From positions 62,001-126,000 of the forward strand of contig NZ_AQQR01000011.1 in the NCBI RefSeq assembly GCF_002210095.1: 64,000 bases of DNA, given 5' to 3'. This DNA is from Marinibacterium profundimaris (GTDB taxonomy: Bacteria; Pseudomonadota; Alphaproteobacteria; Rhodobacterales; Rhodobacteraceae). Shown in pieces: positions 43,956-53,371 of the stretch. Below the pieces are notes generated by a model. It ran no database searches. It saw only the letters and a list, made by a program, of their open reading frames with translations, and had not been told where the DNA came from. A program made the position numbers and the translations under genes. Within the stretch, counting starts at the first letter, position 1. The number at the start of each line of letters is the position of its first letter.

Positions 43956-44813
43956 CTATCCGGGCTCGGCCGGGTGCCGCTTTTCCCCGGTCCGGCCGGG
44001 CCCAGGCGCCCGGCCCAGGATGCGCGCGCGTCCCGCGCTCCAGCTCAAGTCCATGCCGCGGCGCAGCGCACGTGCGTCGCGGGACACCAGCCGCAGACCG
44101 ACGCCCATCCCGTGGGGCAGCGGGCTGGCCGCGCCGTAAAGCCCGGGCACCGCCGCGAGCGCGCGCGAGAGGCTGGCCGAGACCTCTGCCGCCTGTGCGT
44201 CGGCGCCGGGCCAGAGGATATAGAGCCCGGCATGGCAGGTCTCGGCCGGGGGCGGATCCGGCAGCCGCTGACGATCCAGCACCAGGGGCCGCCCGACCGG
44301 CCGGCGCAGCGTGATGTCCGACCGGTAGCGCACCGGCGCCGCTTCGGCGCCCGAGGGCCGGTGCAGGGCGAAGCTGTCGGAGATGATCGCGGCCCCGCCG
44401 GGCGCCAGCGTCAGATCAAGCCGCTGCGTCAGCGCGGCCCCGGGAAAGAGGATGCGCGGATCGGGCAGGAATTCCAGGTACCCGCCCCCGGCCACCTGAA
44501 GGTCGATCCGCTCGCTGCTGCCCGGCCCGGGATCGGCGCGGTGCACCACCGTCGCCGCCTGGGTCGAGACATGCGCCGCCGCGCCCTCGGCCACGACGAT
44601 ACGCTGGCTCAGCCGGTCATCCCCGGTCATCGCGCCGCTGGAGGATTGCAGGATGACCGAGCGCAGATACGGCGGATCACCGTCCAGCACGAAGCTGCCG
44701 GTCAGAACGAAGGGCCAGCGGAACCGCCGCCGGTCGATCCGCGTCTCGCCTCCGCGCCGCACGAAGGACAGGTCCAGCAGCGCCGGCGGGCGGACGGGGG
44801 GCAGCTCCATCAT
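43956..44813 (-). CDS. ureD: Urease accessory protein UreD
   Basis: Scaffold of the urease activation complex that brings UreF-UreG to the apo-enzyme. The 285-residue protein has the UreD/UreH features [34 protein letters not shown] and [16 protein letters not shown]. Its start overlaps the ureG stop (ATGA), and it is the last gene of the urease run. Confidence 0.93.
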   Translation of the reverse strand: MMELPPVRPPALLDLSFVRRGGETRIDRRRFRWPFVLTGSFVLDGDPPYLRSVILQSSSGAMTGDDRLSQRIVVAEGAAAHVSTQAATVVHRADPGPGSSERIDLQVAGGGYLEFLPDPRILFPGAALTQRLDLTLAPGGAAIISDSFALHRPSGAEAAPVRYRSDITLRRPVGRPLVLDRQRLPDPPPAETCHAGLYILWPGADAQAAEVSASLSRALAAVPGLYGAASPLPHGMGVGLRLVSRDARALRRGMDLSWSAGRARILGRAPGPGRTGEKRHPAEPG

Positions 44814-45448
44814 CTGCGGAACAGCACGCGGGTCTCGATCAGCTCCACCAGCGCGTCGATCCCGTGCCCGTGGCGGCAGTCCGTCATCAGGACGGGACGG
44901 CCGCCACGAACGGCGCAGGCCTCCTCCTCCATGCGTGCCAGGTCGACGCCCACGTGGGGCGCCAGGTCCGTCTTGTTGATCACCAGCGCGTCGGCCTTCA
45001 GAACGCCGGGGCCGCGTTTGCGCGGAATGTCGTCGCCGCCCGACACGTCGATCACGAAGATCCAGAAATCCGTCAGGTCCAGCGAGAAGGTCGAGGCCAG
45101 GTTGTCGCCGCCGCTTTCCAGCAGGATCAGCTCCACCCCCGGAAAGCGCCGTTCCAGCGCATCCGCCGCCTCGATGTTCAGGGTCGGATCCTCGCGGATG
45201 ATCGTGTGCGGGCAGGCCCCGGCCTCCACCGCCGAGACGCGCTCGGGGTCGATCAGGCCGGAACGCCGCAGCCGCTCGGCATCCTCGGCGGTGACAAGGT
45301 CATTGGTGATCACCGCCAGATCCACGCCGCGCTCCAGCAGCGCCGGGATCAGCCGTTCGACCAGCGCCGTCTTGCCCGATCCCACTGGCCCGCCGATCCC
45401 GAACCTTGCGGCCGGAGCCGTGGTCGTGAGGCTCTCTCGCATATTCAT
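44810..45448 (-). CDS. ureG: Urease accessory GTPase UreG
   Basis: SIMIBI-class GTPase that delivers nickel. The 212-residue protein has the P-loop [31 protein letters not shown], metal-binding VEAGACPHT (Cys-Pro-His) and the guanine-specificity motif VINKTDLAP. Start at 45448 (MNMRESL) overlaps the ureC stop. No His-rich N-terminal extension is present, so nickel storage must come from elsewhere. Confidence 0.96.
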   Translation of the reverse strand: MNMRESLTTTAPAARFGIGGPVGSGKTALVERLIPALLERGVDLAVITNDLVTAEDAERLRRSGLIDPERVSAVEAGACPHTIIREDPTLNIEAADALERRFPGVELILLESGGDNLASTFSLDLTDFWIFVIDVSGGDDIPRKRGPGVLKADALVINKTDLAPHVGVDLARMEEEACAVRGGRPVLMTDCRHGHGIDALVELIETRVLFRR

Positions 45449-47151
45449 CGCAACATGTACCTCCGCGACAGGGGCACCCGCGTCGCCGCCGGCGCCGTCA
45501 GCAATTGCCCGTCGGCCCGCACCTCGAAGCTTTCGGGATCGACCTCGACATGCGGCATCGCGGCGTTGCGGATCATGTGGCGCTTGGTCAGGTGACGCAC
45601 CGGCTTGATCTGGATCGCCCGCTTGTCCAGCCGCAGCTTGCTCTTCACGTCCGCCTGCATGGCGATCTCGGAAAAGAAGTTCACACCCAGCTCCTGCGGC
45701 GCCTTGCCAAGCGATCCCCAGAGCGGCCGCTGCACCAGCGGCTCGGATGTCGAGAGCGAGCCGTTGCCGTCGCCCATCTTGGCCCAGGCGACGAAGCCGG
45801 ACTTGATCACCATCACCGGCTTGATGCCAAAGCTTTCGCGCGGCCAGACCACAAGGTCGGCGATCTTGCCCGGTTCGATAGAGCCGATGTGATCCTCGAC
45901 GCCCACGGCAATCGCCGGGTTGATCGTCAGCTTGGCGACGTAGCGTTTCACCCGCTCGTTGTCGGCGCGGGCCGTCGTCTCTTCGGGCAGGCGCCCGATC
46001 CGGTCCTTCATGACAGAGGCCAGCTGCCAGCAATTGGCGACATTCTCGGCCAGCCGCCCCATGCCCTGCGTGTCGGTCCCGAAGATCGAAATCGCGCCCA
46101 TGTCGTGCAGGAAATCCTCGGCCACCATGGATTGCGCGCGCACCCGGCTGTCGCCAAAGGCCACGTCCTCGGGCGAGTTGTAATCCAGCTGGTGGGCGAT
46201 CATGGTCATCGGCAGACCTTCCTCCAGCGCGTAGGGCGTGAAGGGGTTCGTGGGGTTGGTCGAGGACGGGATCACGTTCTCCCAGCTGACCACCTTCAGC
46301 AGGTCGGGCGCATGGCCGCCGCCGGCGCCTTCAACGTGGTACATGTGGATCGTACGGCCCTCGCAGGCGGCCATCGTGTCCTCGGCAAATCCGAATTCGT
46401 TGATGCTGTCGGTGTGCAGGTGGACGGCGAAGTCATGACGGTCGGCCGCGGTGAGCGATCCGTCGATGACCGAAGGCGCCGCGCCGAAATCCTCGTGGAT
46501 CTTGACCGACATGCCCCCCGCCCGCACGGATTCGACCACCGAATCCGGATCCGACGACCCCCGCCCGAACAGCGCGAAGTTCAGCGGCGAATGTTCGGTC
46601 CCCTGCAGGAAGCGCGCGAAGGTCGTCGCGGCCCCGCTGCCGACCTCGAACAGCGCGCCGGGCCCGCCGCCGATCAGCGTCGTGGTGCCGCCCGCCAGCG
46701 CATGGTCCGATTGTTCGGGAGAGCCGATGTGACCGTGGCATTCGATGGCCCCGGCCGTGACGATGAACTTCTGCCCCGGCAACGGCGTGGTGGTGGAGCC
46801 GACGATCAGGTCCGGGTGCACGCCGGGCATGATGTCGGGATTGCCGGCCTTGCCGATACCGACGATCTTGCCGTCCCGGATGCCGATATCGGCCTTCACG
46901 ATGCCGATCACCGCGTCGATGATCGTGGCATTCATGATGACGATGTCCAGCGCCCCGGTGGAGGACCGGGCGTGGGGCGTGATCCCCTCGCCGTCGCGAA
47001 AGCTCTTGCCGGCGCCGATCAGCAGCTCGTCACCCGGGCAGGTCAGATCCTCCTCGATCTCGATCCAGAGGCTGGTGTCGCCAAGGCGCACCATGTCGCC
47101 CTTGGTGGGGCCGTAGGTCTCGGCATAGGCGCGGCGGGTCATGGTTACCAT
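45445..47151 (-). CDS. ureC: Urease subunit alpha (UreC), divergent
   Basis: Catalytic subunit hydrolysing urea to ammonia and carbamate. In the 568-residue protein the nickel ligands are kept: His139 and His141 (ECHGHIG), carbamylated Lys217 (VKIHEDFG), His246 (HLHTDS), His272 ([15 protein letters not shown]) and Asp360 (GTDTQGMG). Also His219 and catalytic His320. The flap Cys319 of standard ureases is Ala319 (MIAHQLD), the metal loop reads HGHIGSPEQ in place of HIHxICPQQ, and about five residues are missing before Lys217. An ATG at 47142 is an alternative start. It is probably active but may have altered specificity. Confidence 0.9.
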   Translation of the reverse strand: MVTMTRRAYAETYGPTKGDMVRLGDTSLWIEIEEDLTCPGDELLIGAGKSFRDGEGITPHARSSTGALDIVIMNATIIDAVIGIVKADIGIRDGKIVGIGKAGNPDIMPGVHPDLIVGSTTTPLPGQKFIVTAGAIECHGHIGSPEQSDHALAGGTTTLIGGGPGALFEVGSGAATTFARFLQGTEHSPLNFALFGRGSSDPDSVVESVRAGGMSVKIHEDFGAAPSVIDGSLTAADRHDFAVHLHTDSINEFGFAEDTMAACEGRTIHMYHVEGAGGGHAPDLLKVVSWENVIPSSTNPTNPFTPYALEEGLPMTMIAHQLDYNSPEDVAFGDSRVRAQSMVAEDFLHDMGAISIFGTDTQGMGRLAENVANCWQLASVMKDRIGRLPEETTARADNERVKRYVAKLTINPAIAVGVEDHIGSIEPGKIADLVVWPRESFGIKPVMVIKSGFVAWAKMGDGNGSLSTSEPLVQRPLWGSLGKAPQELGVNFFSEIAMQADVKSKLRLDKRAIQIKPVRHLTKRHMIRNAAMPHVEVDPESFEVRADGQLLTAPAATRVPLSRRYMLR

Positions 47152-47161
47152 CGTGCCGCCC

Positions 47162-47857
47162 TCACGCCCCGAGGTACCCGGCAGCGGCGGCGCGCGCGAG
47201 CGCGGCCTCGCGCGCGCCGTCCTGGTCGAGGGGGCCCTGCACCAGCCCGGCCTCGCCCATGACCTGGCGGTTGCCTCCGAACGCCACAAGGCGCACCGTC
47301 CTGGTCAATCCCGGTTCGAACCGCGCGCCAAGCCCTGCGGGGCGGTCCAGTTTCATGCCCCAGGCCGCGGCGCGGTCGAAGTGCAGGGCGCGGTTGGCCT
47401 CGAAGAAATGGCTGTGGCTGCGCACCTGGATGTCCCGGTCGCCGGTGTTGGTCACCTCGACCTCCACCGCGTCGCGGTCGGCGAAAAGCTCGATGATCTC
47501 GTCCGGGGTCACGATCTCGCCGGGGACCAGCTCGGCCTGCGGTTCGCCCTCGGCCGGGCCGATCGGCTCGAACAGCGCCATGGCCTTGGTGCCCTCGGCA
47601 AAGGGGCATTCGAAGTAGATCATCTTGACCATCTCGGCCACGCCCGGCTCCACATCGGCGGTGGTCAGCAGGCGGCCGGCCATGTCGCGGATATCCTCGT
47701 AGTCCATGTCGCGGCGGGCGGCGAACATGCATTCGTCGGTCAGGAAGGCGACGGCTTCGGGATAGCTGAGACGGACGCCATGCGCCTTGTTGCGCCGCGC
47801 CATCTCGGCGGCCGTGAAGATGGTGAGCCGGTCCAGTTCGGTGGGGGTCAGGTTCAT
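47162..47857 (-). CDS. ureAB: Fused urease gamma-beta subunit
   Basis: A 231-residue fusion. Residues 1-100 match the gamma subunit (MNLTPTELDRLTIFTAAEMA, YPEAVAFLTDE, and a C-terminal MIYFECPFAEGTKAM). Residues from about 128 match beta (GEIVTPDE, VTNTGDRDIQVRSHSHFFEA, RFEPGLTRTVRLVAFGGNR). Most proteobacterial ureases have separate ureA and ureB; the fusion recalls Helicobacter. It lies 10 bp before ureC in the order ureE-ureF-ureAB-ureC-ureG-ureD. Confidence 0.92.
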   Translation of the reverse strand: MNLTPTELDRLTIFTAAEMARRNKAHGVRLSYPEAVAFLTDECMFAARRDMDYEDIRDMAGRLLTTADVEPGVAEMVKMIYFECPFAEGTKAMALFEPIGPAEGEPQAELVPGEIVTPDEIIELFADRDAVEVEVTNTGDRDIQVRSHSHFFEANRALHFDRAAAWGMKLDRPAGLGARFEPGLTRTVRLVAFGGNRQVMGEAGLVQGPLDQDGAREAALARAAAAGYLGA

Positions 47858-47870
47858 TTTCGGCCTCTCG

Positions 47871-48536
47871 TCAGGTGGCGAACATGCGCTGTTCCCGCAA
47901 GGGCGCGCGGGCGATGGCGATGTCGCAGATGGGGGTGAAGGCGCAGGGCTCGTCCTCCGGCTCGGTGTCCAGCAGCGCCTCCAGCCGGCGGCCCGCGGCG
48001 GCCATGACGCGCTGTCCGTCCAGGTGGCCCACGGTGCCAAGGCGGACGGCGGCACTGACCAGCCCGGTGATCAGGGTCCAGCCCGACAGCAGCTCGGCCG
48101 CGCCACGGTCCAGCCCGGTGTCTCGCGCCGCGATCGCCTGGGCCGGCGCCAGGTGCCCCGGAGCGGTATCGAGACGCGCCCGATAGGGAGCGGCGAGAGC
48201 GCCACCCAGCCGCGCATGCACCCCGATCAGCGCCCGCCCCGCCCGGCGCGAGCCCGCGCGCATCTCGGCGCCAGGGGTCAGGGCCTCGGTCTCGTGGTCG
48301 ATCTCCTCCAGCGCGTCGAGGTCGGCGGCAAAGGCCCGGCGCAGCAGCACCCGGTCCATCGTCGCCCAGCGATGGGCCAGCTGATCCCCGACAAAGGCCT
48401 CCAGCGGGGCACGGCCGCGCGGCAGGTATCCGTCGATCTCCATCCCCTCGACGCCCCATGAAAAGGCGAAGCCTCCGGCCGGGAAATTGCTGTCGCCGTG
48501 TTGCAGCAGCGTCAGGATCGTGCGCAGGTCAGCCAT
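47871..48536 (-). CDS. ureF: Urease accessory protein UreF
   Basis: Fidelity factor of the urease maturation complex, all-helical. The 221-residue protein starts LLQHGDSNFPAGGFAFSWGV (the UreF N-terminal signature with S-x-FP-x-G-x-F-x-S/W) and ends AFTPICDIAIARAPLREQRM, resembling the usual C-terminal SP-x-x-D-I-x-x-x-x-H-x-x-x-x-x-RLF. It overlaps ureE by 8 bp and lies 13 bp before the gamma-beta fusion gene. Confidence 0.92.
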   Translation of the reverse strand: MADLRTILTLLQHGDSNFPAGGFAFSWGVEGMEIDGYLPRGRAPLEAFVGDQLAHRWATMDRVLLRRAFAADLDALEEIDHETEALTPGAEMRAGSRRAGRALIGVHARLGGALAAPYRARLDTAPGHLAPAQAIAARDTGLDRGAAELLSGWTLITGLVSAAVRLGTVGHLDGQRVMAAAGRRLEALLDTEPEDEPCAFTPICDIAIARAPLREQRMFAT

Positions 48537-49005
48537 GGCGCCGCAGCTCTTCCCGCGCGTCGTCGGACAGCTCCTCGACCAGCCCGCTTTCGATCAGCTC
48601 GGTGATCCGCGCCCGGTACGCCCCGCGGTCGCCATCCAGAAGAACCTCCAGCACGGTGCCGTCAAAGCGGACCCGCCAGTGCAGGTTGCCCGCCTGCCAG
48701 CCCAGCTGCAGCGCGGCCGCGCCATCGCGGGCCTTCAGACGCCAGATCTCCTGCGCACCGAACCGCGCCACGATCGCGCGGTCCTCCTCCAGCAGCAGGA
48801 CAGCCCCGTCGAACAGCGCCTGGTCGCGGTCGATCGACACCGCGCAATCGGTGCCCCGGTCGGTGGTCAGGCGGAACCGCTTGCGCCCCGCCTCGTGGGC
48901 CGGAACAAAGAGGTATTCGACCCCGTCCCGGTGTTCCAGCCGGTGCAGAGCGGCATGCAGGTCGGGCGCGTCGCTGGCCCCGATGATCCCGTGAATGCGC
49001 AGCAT
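48529..49005 (-). CDS. ureE: Urease accessory nickel chaperone UreE
   Basis: A 158-residue protein with an N-terminal UreE domain (FRLTTDRGTDCAVSIDRDQA, DGAVLLLEEDRAIVARF) and a C-terminal metallochaperone domain (LGWQAGNLHWRVRFDG, the GN-x-H metal motif). It lacks the His-rich tail of Klebsiella UreE. The ATG at 49005 after GAGG is preferred over a TTG at 49017 that would overlap the upstream gene. Confidence 0.88.
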   Translation of the reverse strand: MLRIHGIIGASDAPDLHAALHRLEHRDGVEYLFVPAHEAGRKRFRLTTDRGTDCAVSIDRDQALFDGAVLLLEEDRAIVARFGAQEIWRLKARDGAAALQLGWQAGNLHWRVRFDGTVLEVLLDGDRGAYRARITELIESGLVEELSDDAREELRRHG

Positions 49006-49013
49006 GCCGGGCC

Positions 49014-50681
49014 TCAATGGGTGTCGAAGAGCGCCTGGAAAGCGGCCACCGCCTCGGCGGTCGCGGCTCTCTCGGCCTCTGTCGGGTTGGCGGGATCGGC
49101 GGCAACGGGCAGCGAGCCCAGCTTCAGCAGGCAGGCCATCAGCAGCAGCCGCGCCTTTGTCGCCGTCAGGTTCAGCCCGGCGATGGTCAGCCCGTCGACA
49201 TCGGCGAAACCCTCCATCGCCGCGCGGCCGGTCTTGACCACCGGCGCCCCGGCATAGATGGCGCGGCGCAGCATGTTCATCCGCAACTCCGAGGTCGCCA
49301 TGCCATAGGGCACCAGCCCCTCGATGATGAAGCCGGCGGGCCGGCCCAGCGACATCTTGTGGCGGATGGTAAAGGCCAGCTCGGCCTCCATCGCCTCGTC
49401 GTCGCCGAACTCCTCGGCGCCATAGCCGCCGTCCTTGATGATCGCGACCGAGGGGATGGCCGAGGCCAGCAGCTGGCCGTCCTCCTTCACACTGCAGTCG
49501 ATCACACTGACCTTACCGCTGTCGTCCATCTGCGCCGCCTTCACCGTGTCGGGCAGCTTCTTCAGCGTCAGCTCGGAGTTGGCGCAATACTTGTAGGCCG
49601 GCAGATAGGTGACGTAGGGCACTCCGTGGTGCGTCAGCTGGCCGATGATGCCGCCATGTCCGCCGGTCGCCACATAGCCCCCGGGCCGGGCGTCGACCTT
49701 CTGCACCTCGCGCGCGGCGAACATCTGCTGTTCCTGGATCACCACCGTGCCGCAGCGGTTGCCCCCTGCCCCGTCCTTCCAGATGCCGGACGAGATATAG
49801 CGCACGCTGTCATAGATATTCGCCGGCCCGTCGGCCGAGATCTGGCCCTGCGGCCGCTGCGCGGCATTGCAGGAGATCGGCTTGTCGGTGTCGATCAGCA
49901 GGTTGAACCAATAGGCGCTTTCCTCGACCTGCGGGCTACCCTGGGTCCAGACCAGCCCGTCATAGGCCGGGTTGTCGGCGATGGCCTGCACGTCGTTGGT
50001 GATCTTGGCCAGCATCGGGCGCGGCGGCGACATGGCCAGGTGATAGGGTTTGTAGGCATAGAAATCCTGCCCCATCGCCTCTGGCGGGATGTCGCCCTCG
50101 CCGGTGTCCGAGCGCTGCGCCCCGGGCAGGCCGTTGCGCCAGCCGCCCGGCGGCGCGGGACGGTAGAAATCCACATCCGCCAGGGCCGAGATCAGGCCCG
50201 AGGTGCCGTCCACACCCACCTGCAGCCGGTCGATCTCGTCGAACGACCGCGAGCCGTCGGGAAAGAAGCCCTGCCGCGCCTTGTCGCCGCCCGGGACGGT
50301 GCATTCCTCCTCCCAGGCAGAGCCGTCCGATTGCAGGGCCATGTAGGGCAGCGGGTAAAGGCCATCCTCGGGCGACAGCTCGATCTCGTAGACCGGGACA
50401 TCGTCTTCGGATGTCTTCTCGGTCGAGAACCCGGCGGCCGACATGTAGCCGTCCGGCGGCCCGTAAAGCGCGGCCGCATCACGTTCCAGAGGATGGGCCG
50501 AGAACTGCTCGACATAGACCTTCGCCGGCGCGGCAAGCTTCTGGGCCCGCAGCGCGTCGTATTTCGGCCCCCGCAGGGGCAAGCCCGCCCGCGCCCGCGC
50601 CTTGTCCGATGTCACCAGCGGCGGCGTGTTCTGGATCGTGGCCGTGGGGCCGGCCAAATGGGCAATGCGGACGCGGGTCAT
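49014..50681 (-). CDS. Asparaginase/glutaminase-like domain protein
   Basis: A 555-residue protein. The second half resembles the asparaginase fold: VATGGHGGIIGQL, IPSVAIIKDGGYGAEEFGDD, GFIIEGLVPYGMATSELRMN and GAPVVKTGRAAMEGFAD match the central and C-terminal domain motifs of COG0252. The first ~330 residues are an extension that I do not recognise. The usual N-terminal TGGTIA and HGTDT motifs are altered, so catalysis is uncertain. It sits between the formamidase and ureE genes. Confidence 0.6.
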   Translation of the reverse strand: MTRVRIAHLAGPTATIQNTPPLVTSDKARARAGLPLRGPKYDALRAQKLAAPAKVYVEQFSAHPLERDAAALYGPPDGYMSAAGFSTEKTSEDDVPVYEIELSPEDGLYPLPYMALQSDGSAWEEECTVPGGDKARQGFFPDGSRSFDEIDRLQVGVDGTSGLISALADVDFYRPAPPGGWRNGLPGAQRSDTGEGDIPPEAMGQDFYAYKPYHLAMSPPRPMLAKITNDVQAIADNPAYDGLVWTQGSPQVEESAYWFNLLIDTDKPISCNAAQRPQGQISADGPANIYDSVRYISSGIWKDGAGGNRCGTVVIQEQQMFAAREVQKVDARPGGYVATGGHGGIIGQLTHHGVPYVTYLPAYKYCANSELTLKKLPDTVKAAQMDDSGKVSVIDCSVKEDGQLLASAIPSVAIIKDGGYGAEEFGDDEAMEAELAFTIRHKMSLGRPAGFIIEGLVPYGMATSELRMNMLRRAIYAGAPVVKTGRAAMEGFADVDGLTIAGLNLTATKARLLLMACLLKLGSLPVAADPANPTEAERAATAEAVAAFQALFDTH

Positions 50682-50688
50682 TGGCGAT

Positions 50689-51633
50689 CTATCCTTTGGG
50701 GGCGAAATGGGTCTTGGGCATCATCATGTGGACGCCCTTGTTCACGTTCACGGTCTGGGTCACATGCAGATCCCCGGCGAGCGAGCAGAGCATGTAGGCC
50801 TCGGCATGGCTCAGCCCGGCCTTGGCGCCGAGCCAGTCGATCATCTCGCGCAGGGCCATCACACTGCACTGGTCCAGGTCGGGATCCATGCCCATGGTGA
50901 TGTAGTGATCCGGCGTCTCGGCGCGCGGATAGGTGAATCCCGGCTCCTCGATCAGCTCGAAGGTGAAGGTGCCCTCCAGCGCCGTCTCGATCGCGGTGAT
51001 GCAGACCTCGCCGTCGCCCTGCGCGCCGTGCCCGTCCCCGCAGGAGAACATCGCCCCCTCGGTATGGACCGGCAGGTAGAGGGTCGTGCCCGTCACCAGT
51101 TCCTTGTTGTCGAGATTGCCGCCGAAGCTTTCCGGCGCGACCGAGGTCAGCTTGCCCCAGCCCGCCGGCGGCGCCAGGCCCATGACCCCGAAGAAGGGCT
51201 TCAACGGCAGCTTCAGTCCCCAGGGCATGGTCGCGGTCATCGTTTCGGCGTCGAGCGGGATGTTGTTGAGGATCACCTCGTCGTAATCGTGGGGCAGCGT
51301 GCCCTTCTTGGGGATGATCAGGTTGAACCCCCAGTCCTGGCGCAGCTTCACCTCCTCGATATGCACGGCCAGCACCATTCCGGGCTTTGCGTCCTCGACG
51401 GCCACGGGGCCGGTCAGGATATGCGGGCCGAAGGGTTTCAGCGCGCCGTGGATCTCGGCCAGCTCGGGCGGAATGTGGAATTTCGAAGGATCGGGCAGCA
51501 CCTCGGCCGTGCCGGACACGGTTTCGATGGTCACGCGGTCGCCGGATTTGACGGTCAGCGCCGGCGGCACGTCGGCCGCGAAAAGCCCCCACTGGCAGGT
51601 GTCGGGCGAGGCGGTCAGATGATGGTCTGTCAC
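50689..51633 (-). CDS. Acetamidase/formamidase family protein (FmdA/AmdA)
   Basis: A 314-residue cytosolic amidase of the FmdA_AmdA family: GPHILTGPVAVEDAKPGMVL, FGGNLDNKELVTGTTLYLPV, FSCGDGHGAQGDGEVC (the family core) and AEAYMLCSLAGDLHVTQTVN. It releases ammonia from short amides such as formamide or acetamide. It is the first enzyme gene after the binding-protein gene, and starts 145 bp downstream of that stop. Confidence 0.9.
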   Translation of the reverse strand: MTDHHLTASPDTCQWGLFAADVPPALTVKSGDRVTIETVSGTAEVLPDPSKFHIPPELAEIHGALKPFGPHILTGPVAVEDAKPGMVLAVHIEEVKLRQDWGFNLIIPKKGTLPHDYDEVILNNIPLDAETMTATMPWGLKLPLKPFFGVMGLAPPAGWGKLTSVAPESFGGNLDNKELVTGTTLYLPVHTEGAMFSCGDGHGAQGDGEVCITAIETALEGTFTFELIEEPGFTYPRAETPDHYITMGMDPDLDQCSVMALREMIDWLGAKAGLSHAEAYMLCSLAGDLHVTQTVNVNKGVHMMMPKTHFAPKG

Positions 51634-51724
51634 GGGAAGTCAGTCCTGTTCGTCGTTGGTCGGATCGTCCGATCCTACATCCGCCCCGCGGGCTCCGCAT
51701 GGGGAAGCGCGGACCGGGGGCGGT

Positions 51725-51752
51725 GGCGCCGGGAGGAAACTCCCCCGGCGCC
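51725..51752 (-). terminator. Hairpin downstream of the binding-protein gene
   Basis: GGCGCCGGG at 51725-51733 pairs with CCCGGCGCC at 51744-51752 (9 bp, 10-nt loop), 26 nt beyond the binding-protein stop. There is no T-run, so it could attenuate read-through into the formamidase-urease genes or stabilise the binding-protein mRNA. Confidence 0.5.
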
Positions 51753-51778
51753 CTTCTCAGGGCGCATGTCGCCCGCGA

Positions 51779-53371
51779 TCACTTCTCGATCGTGATCGGG
51801 GTGAGATCCTGGAACCAGTTCTGCGCCTGGACAAAGCCCTTCACATGCGGCGCCAGGGCGCGCGGGTTCAGGTCATGCACGATGTAAAGCTCCATCGCCT
51901 CCTCGACCGAGATCTCGTTCATCCGGGTGAAGAGTTCCTTCTGCTTCTCCTCGTCGAAGGTGGCCACGGCCTCGGCGCCCAGCGCGTCGATCTCCTCGTT
52001 CGAATGCATGCCCCAGTTGCAGCAGTTCGGCACCTGGTACTTGGTCATCCAGCGCTTCATGATGCCCTGCACCGGGTCCAGCGGCGCCATCGAGAAGTTG
52101 ATCGCGTTGAATTCGCTGTCCTTGCCGCCGCCGTAGAAGACACCGATCAGCGCGTTCCAGTCCATCGGCACCAGCTCGACCTTGAAGCCGGCGGCCTCCA
52201 GCTGTTCCTTCACCAGCTCGTTCATCGGCAGCGGCTGCATCTGTCCCGAACCGGAGGTCGAGATGCCGACCTTGATCTCGCAGGGCATGCAGCCGGCTTC
52301 TTCCAACAGCGCCTTCGCCTTTTCGGTATCGTAGTTGTAGACCACCGGGTCGCCATACCAGGGCTGGCTTTCGATCAGCGACTGGTAGGCCGGCGAGGCG
52401 ACGCCCTGCAGCATCTCGACGATCTCGTCGCGGTTCACCGCGTGGTTGGCGGCCTGGCGCACCTTGATGTCGTCGAAGGGCGGCATGGATTCGTTCAGCA
52501 TGTAATCCCAGTTGTGGGGATAGGGCACGGTGATGATCTGCATCCCCGACCCCTTCAGCCGCGGGATCGTGTCGGGCGACGGCGCCTCGACGAAATCAAC
52601 CTGCCCCGACAGCAGCGCGGCGGCGCGGGTCGAAGCCTCGGGCATCGGGATCAGCTCGAGGAAATCGTGCTGAGGAATGCGGTCGGGGTTCCAGTAGTCT
52701 TCGTTCTTGGCCAGCGTGATGCGTTCATGCGGGACCACGCTTTCGAACTTGTAGGGACCGGTGCCGGCGACATCGTCGCGGTATTTCTCGTAGTCGTATC
52801 CCAGCTCTTCTACCTTGCAGGGCGAGATCTGGAAGAAGGTCGACACCTCGTAGGGCAGCATCGAGGCCGGGCCCGGCGTGTGGATGTAGACGGTGTAATC
52901 GTCCACCTTTTCGACGCTTTCGATGTTCACCACGCCCGAGCGCTGCATCCCGGCATGGCGGGCGTTGTACTGCGGCGAGCTGTCGTCCAGCACCCGTGCC
53001 ACGTTCCAGATCAGCGCATCGGCGTTCCAGTCGCAGCCATCGTGGAACTTGACACCTTCGCGCAGGGTGAAGGTCCACTTGGTGTTGTCCTCGGGGTCGA
53101 TCTCCCAGCCCGTGGCAAGCGCGGGATAGATGTCGGAGGGCTCTTCCGAGCTGGTCAGATCCCACAGCGAGAGCGCGTCGTAGAGCGTGTAGCCCAGGAA
53201 CCGGTAGCCCTCGTAGCCCTGATCGGGCGCGCCGGTGTAATCGGGGATGTCGGCGGCGGTCATCGCGACACGCAAGGTGGTCTGGGCGGCGGCCGTTTCC
53301 GGCAGGGCGGCGGCGCCAAGGGACAGGCAGGCGCCCGAAACGATGGCAAGGGCCTCTCGTCTGCGTAACAT
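51779..53371 (-). CDS. ABC transporter substrate-binding protein, family 5
   Basis: A 530-residue periplasmic SBP_bac_5 protein. The N-terminal signal peptide LRRREALAIVSGACLSLGAA carries an RR pair, perhaps a Tat signal, cut after about AAAQ. Family motifs: TKWTFTLREGVKFHDGCDWN, GTGPYKFESVVPHERITLAKN, and VDFVEAPSPDTIPRL. AGGAGA precedes the ATG. It is presumably the receptor for the importer at 33133-37155; the window shows no other permease for it. Confidence 0.92.
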   Translation of the reverse strand: MLRRREALAIVSGACLSLGAAALPETAAAQTTLRVAMTAADIPDYTGAPDQGYEGYRFLGYTLYDALSLWDLTSSEEPSDIYPALATGWEIDPEDNTKWTFTLREGVKFHDGCDWNADALIWNVARVLDDSSPQYNARHAGMQRSGVVNIESVEKVDDYTVYIHTPGPASMLPYEVSTFFQISPCKVEELGYDYEKYRDDVAGTGPYKFESVVPHERITLAKNEDYWNPDRIPQHDFLELIPMPEASTRAAALLSGQVDFVEAPSPDTIPRLKGSGMQIITVPYPHNWDYMLNESMPPFDDIKVRQAANHAVNRDEIVEMLQGVASPAYQSLIESQPWYGDPVVYNYDTEKAKALLEEAGCMPCEIKVGISTSGSGQMQPLPMNELVKEQLEAAGFKVELVPMDWNALIGVFYGGGKDSEFNAINFSMAPLDPVQGIMKRWMTKYQVPNCCNWGMHSNEEIDALGAEAVATFDEEKQKELFTRMNEISVEEAMELYIVHDLNPRALAPHVKGFVQAQNWFQDLTPITIEK

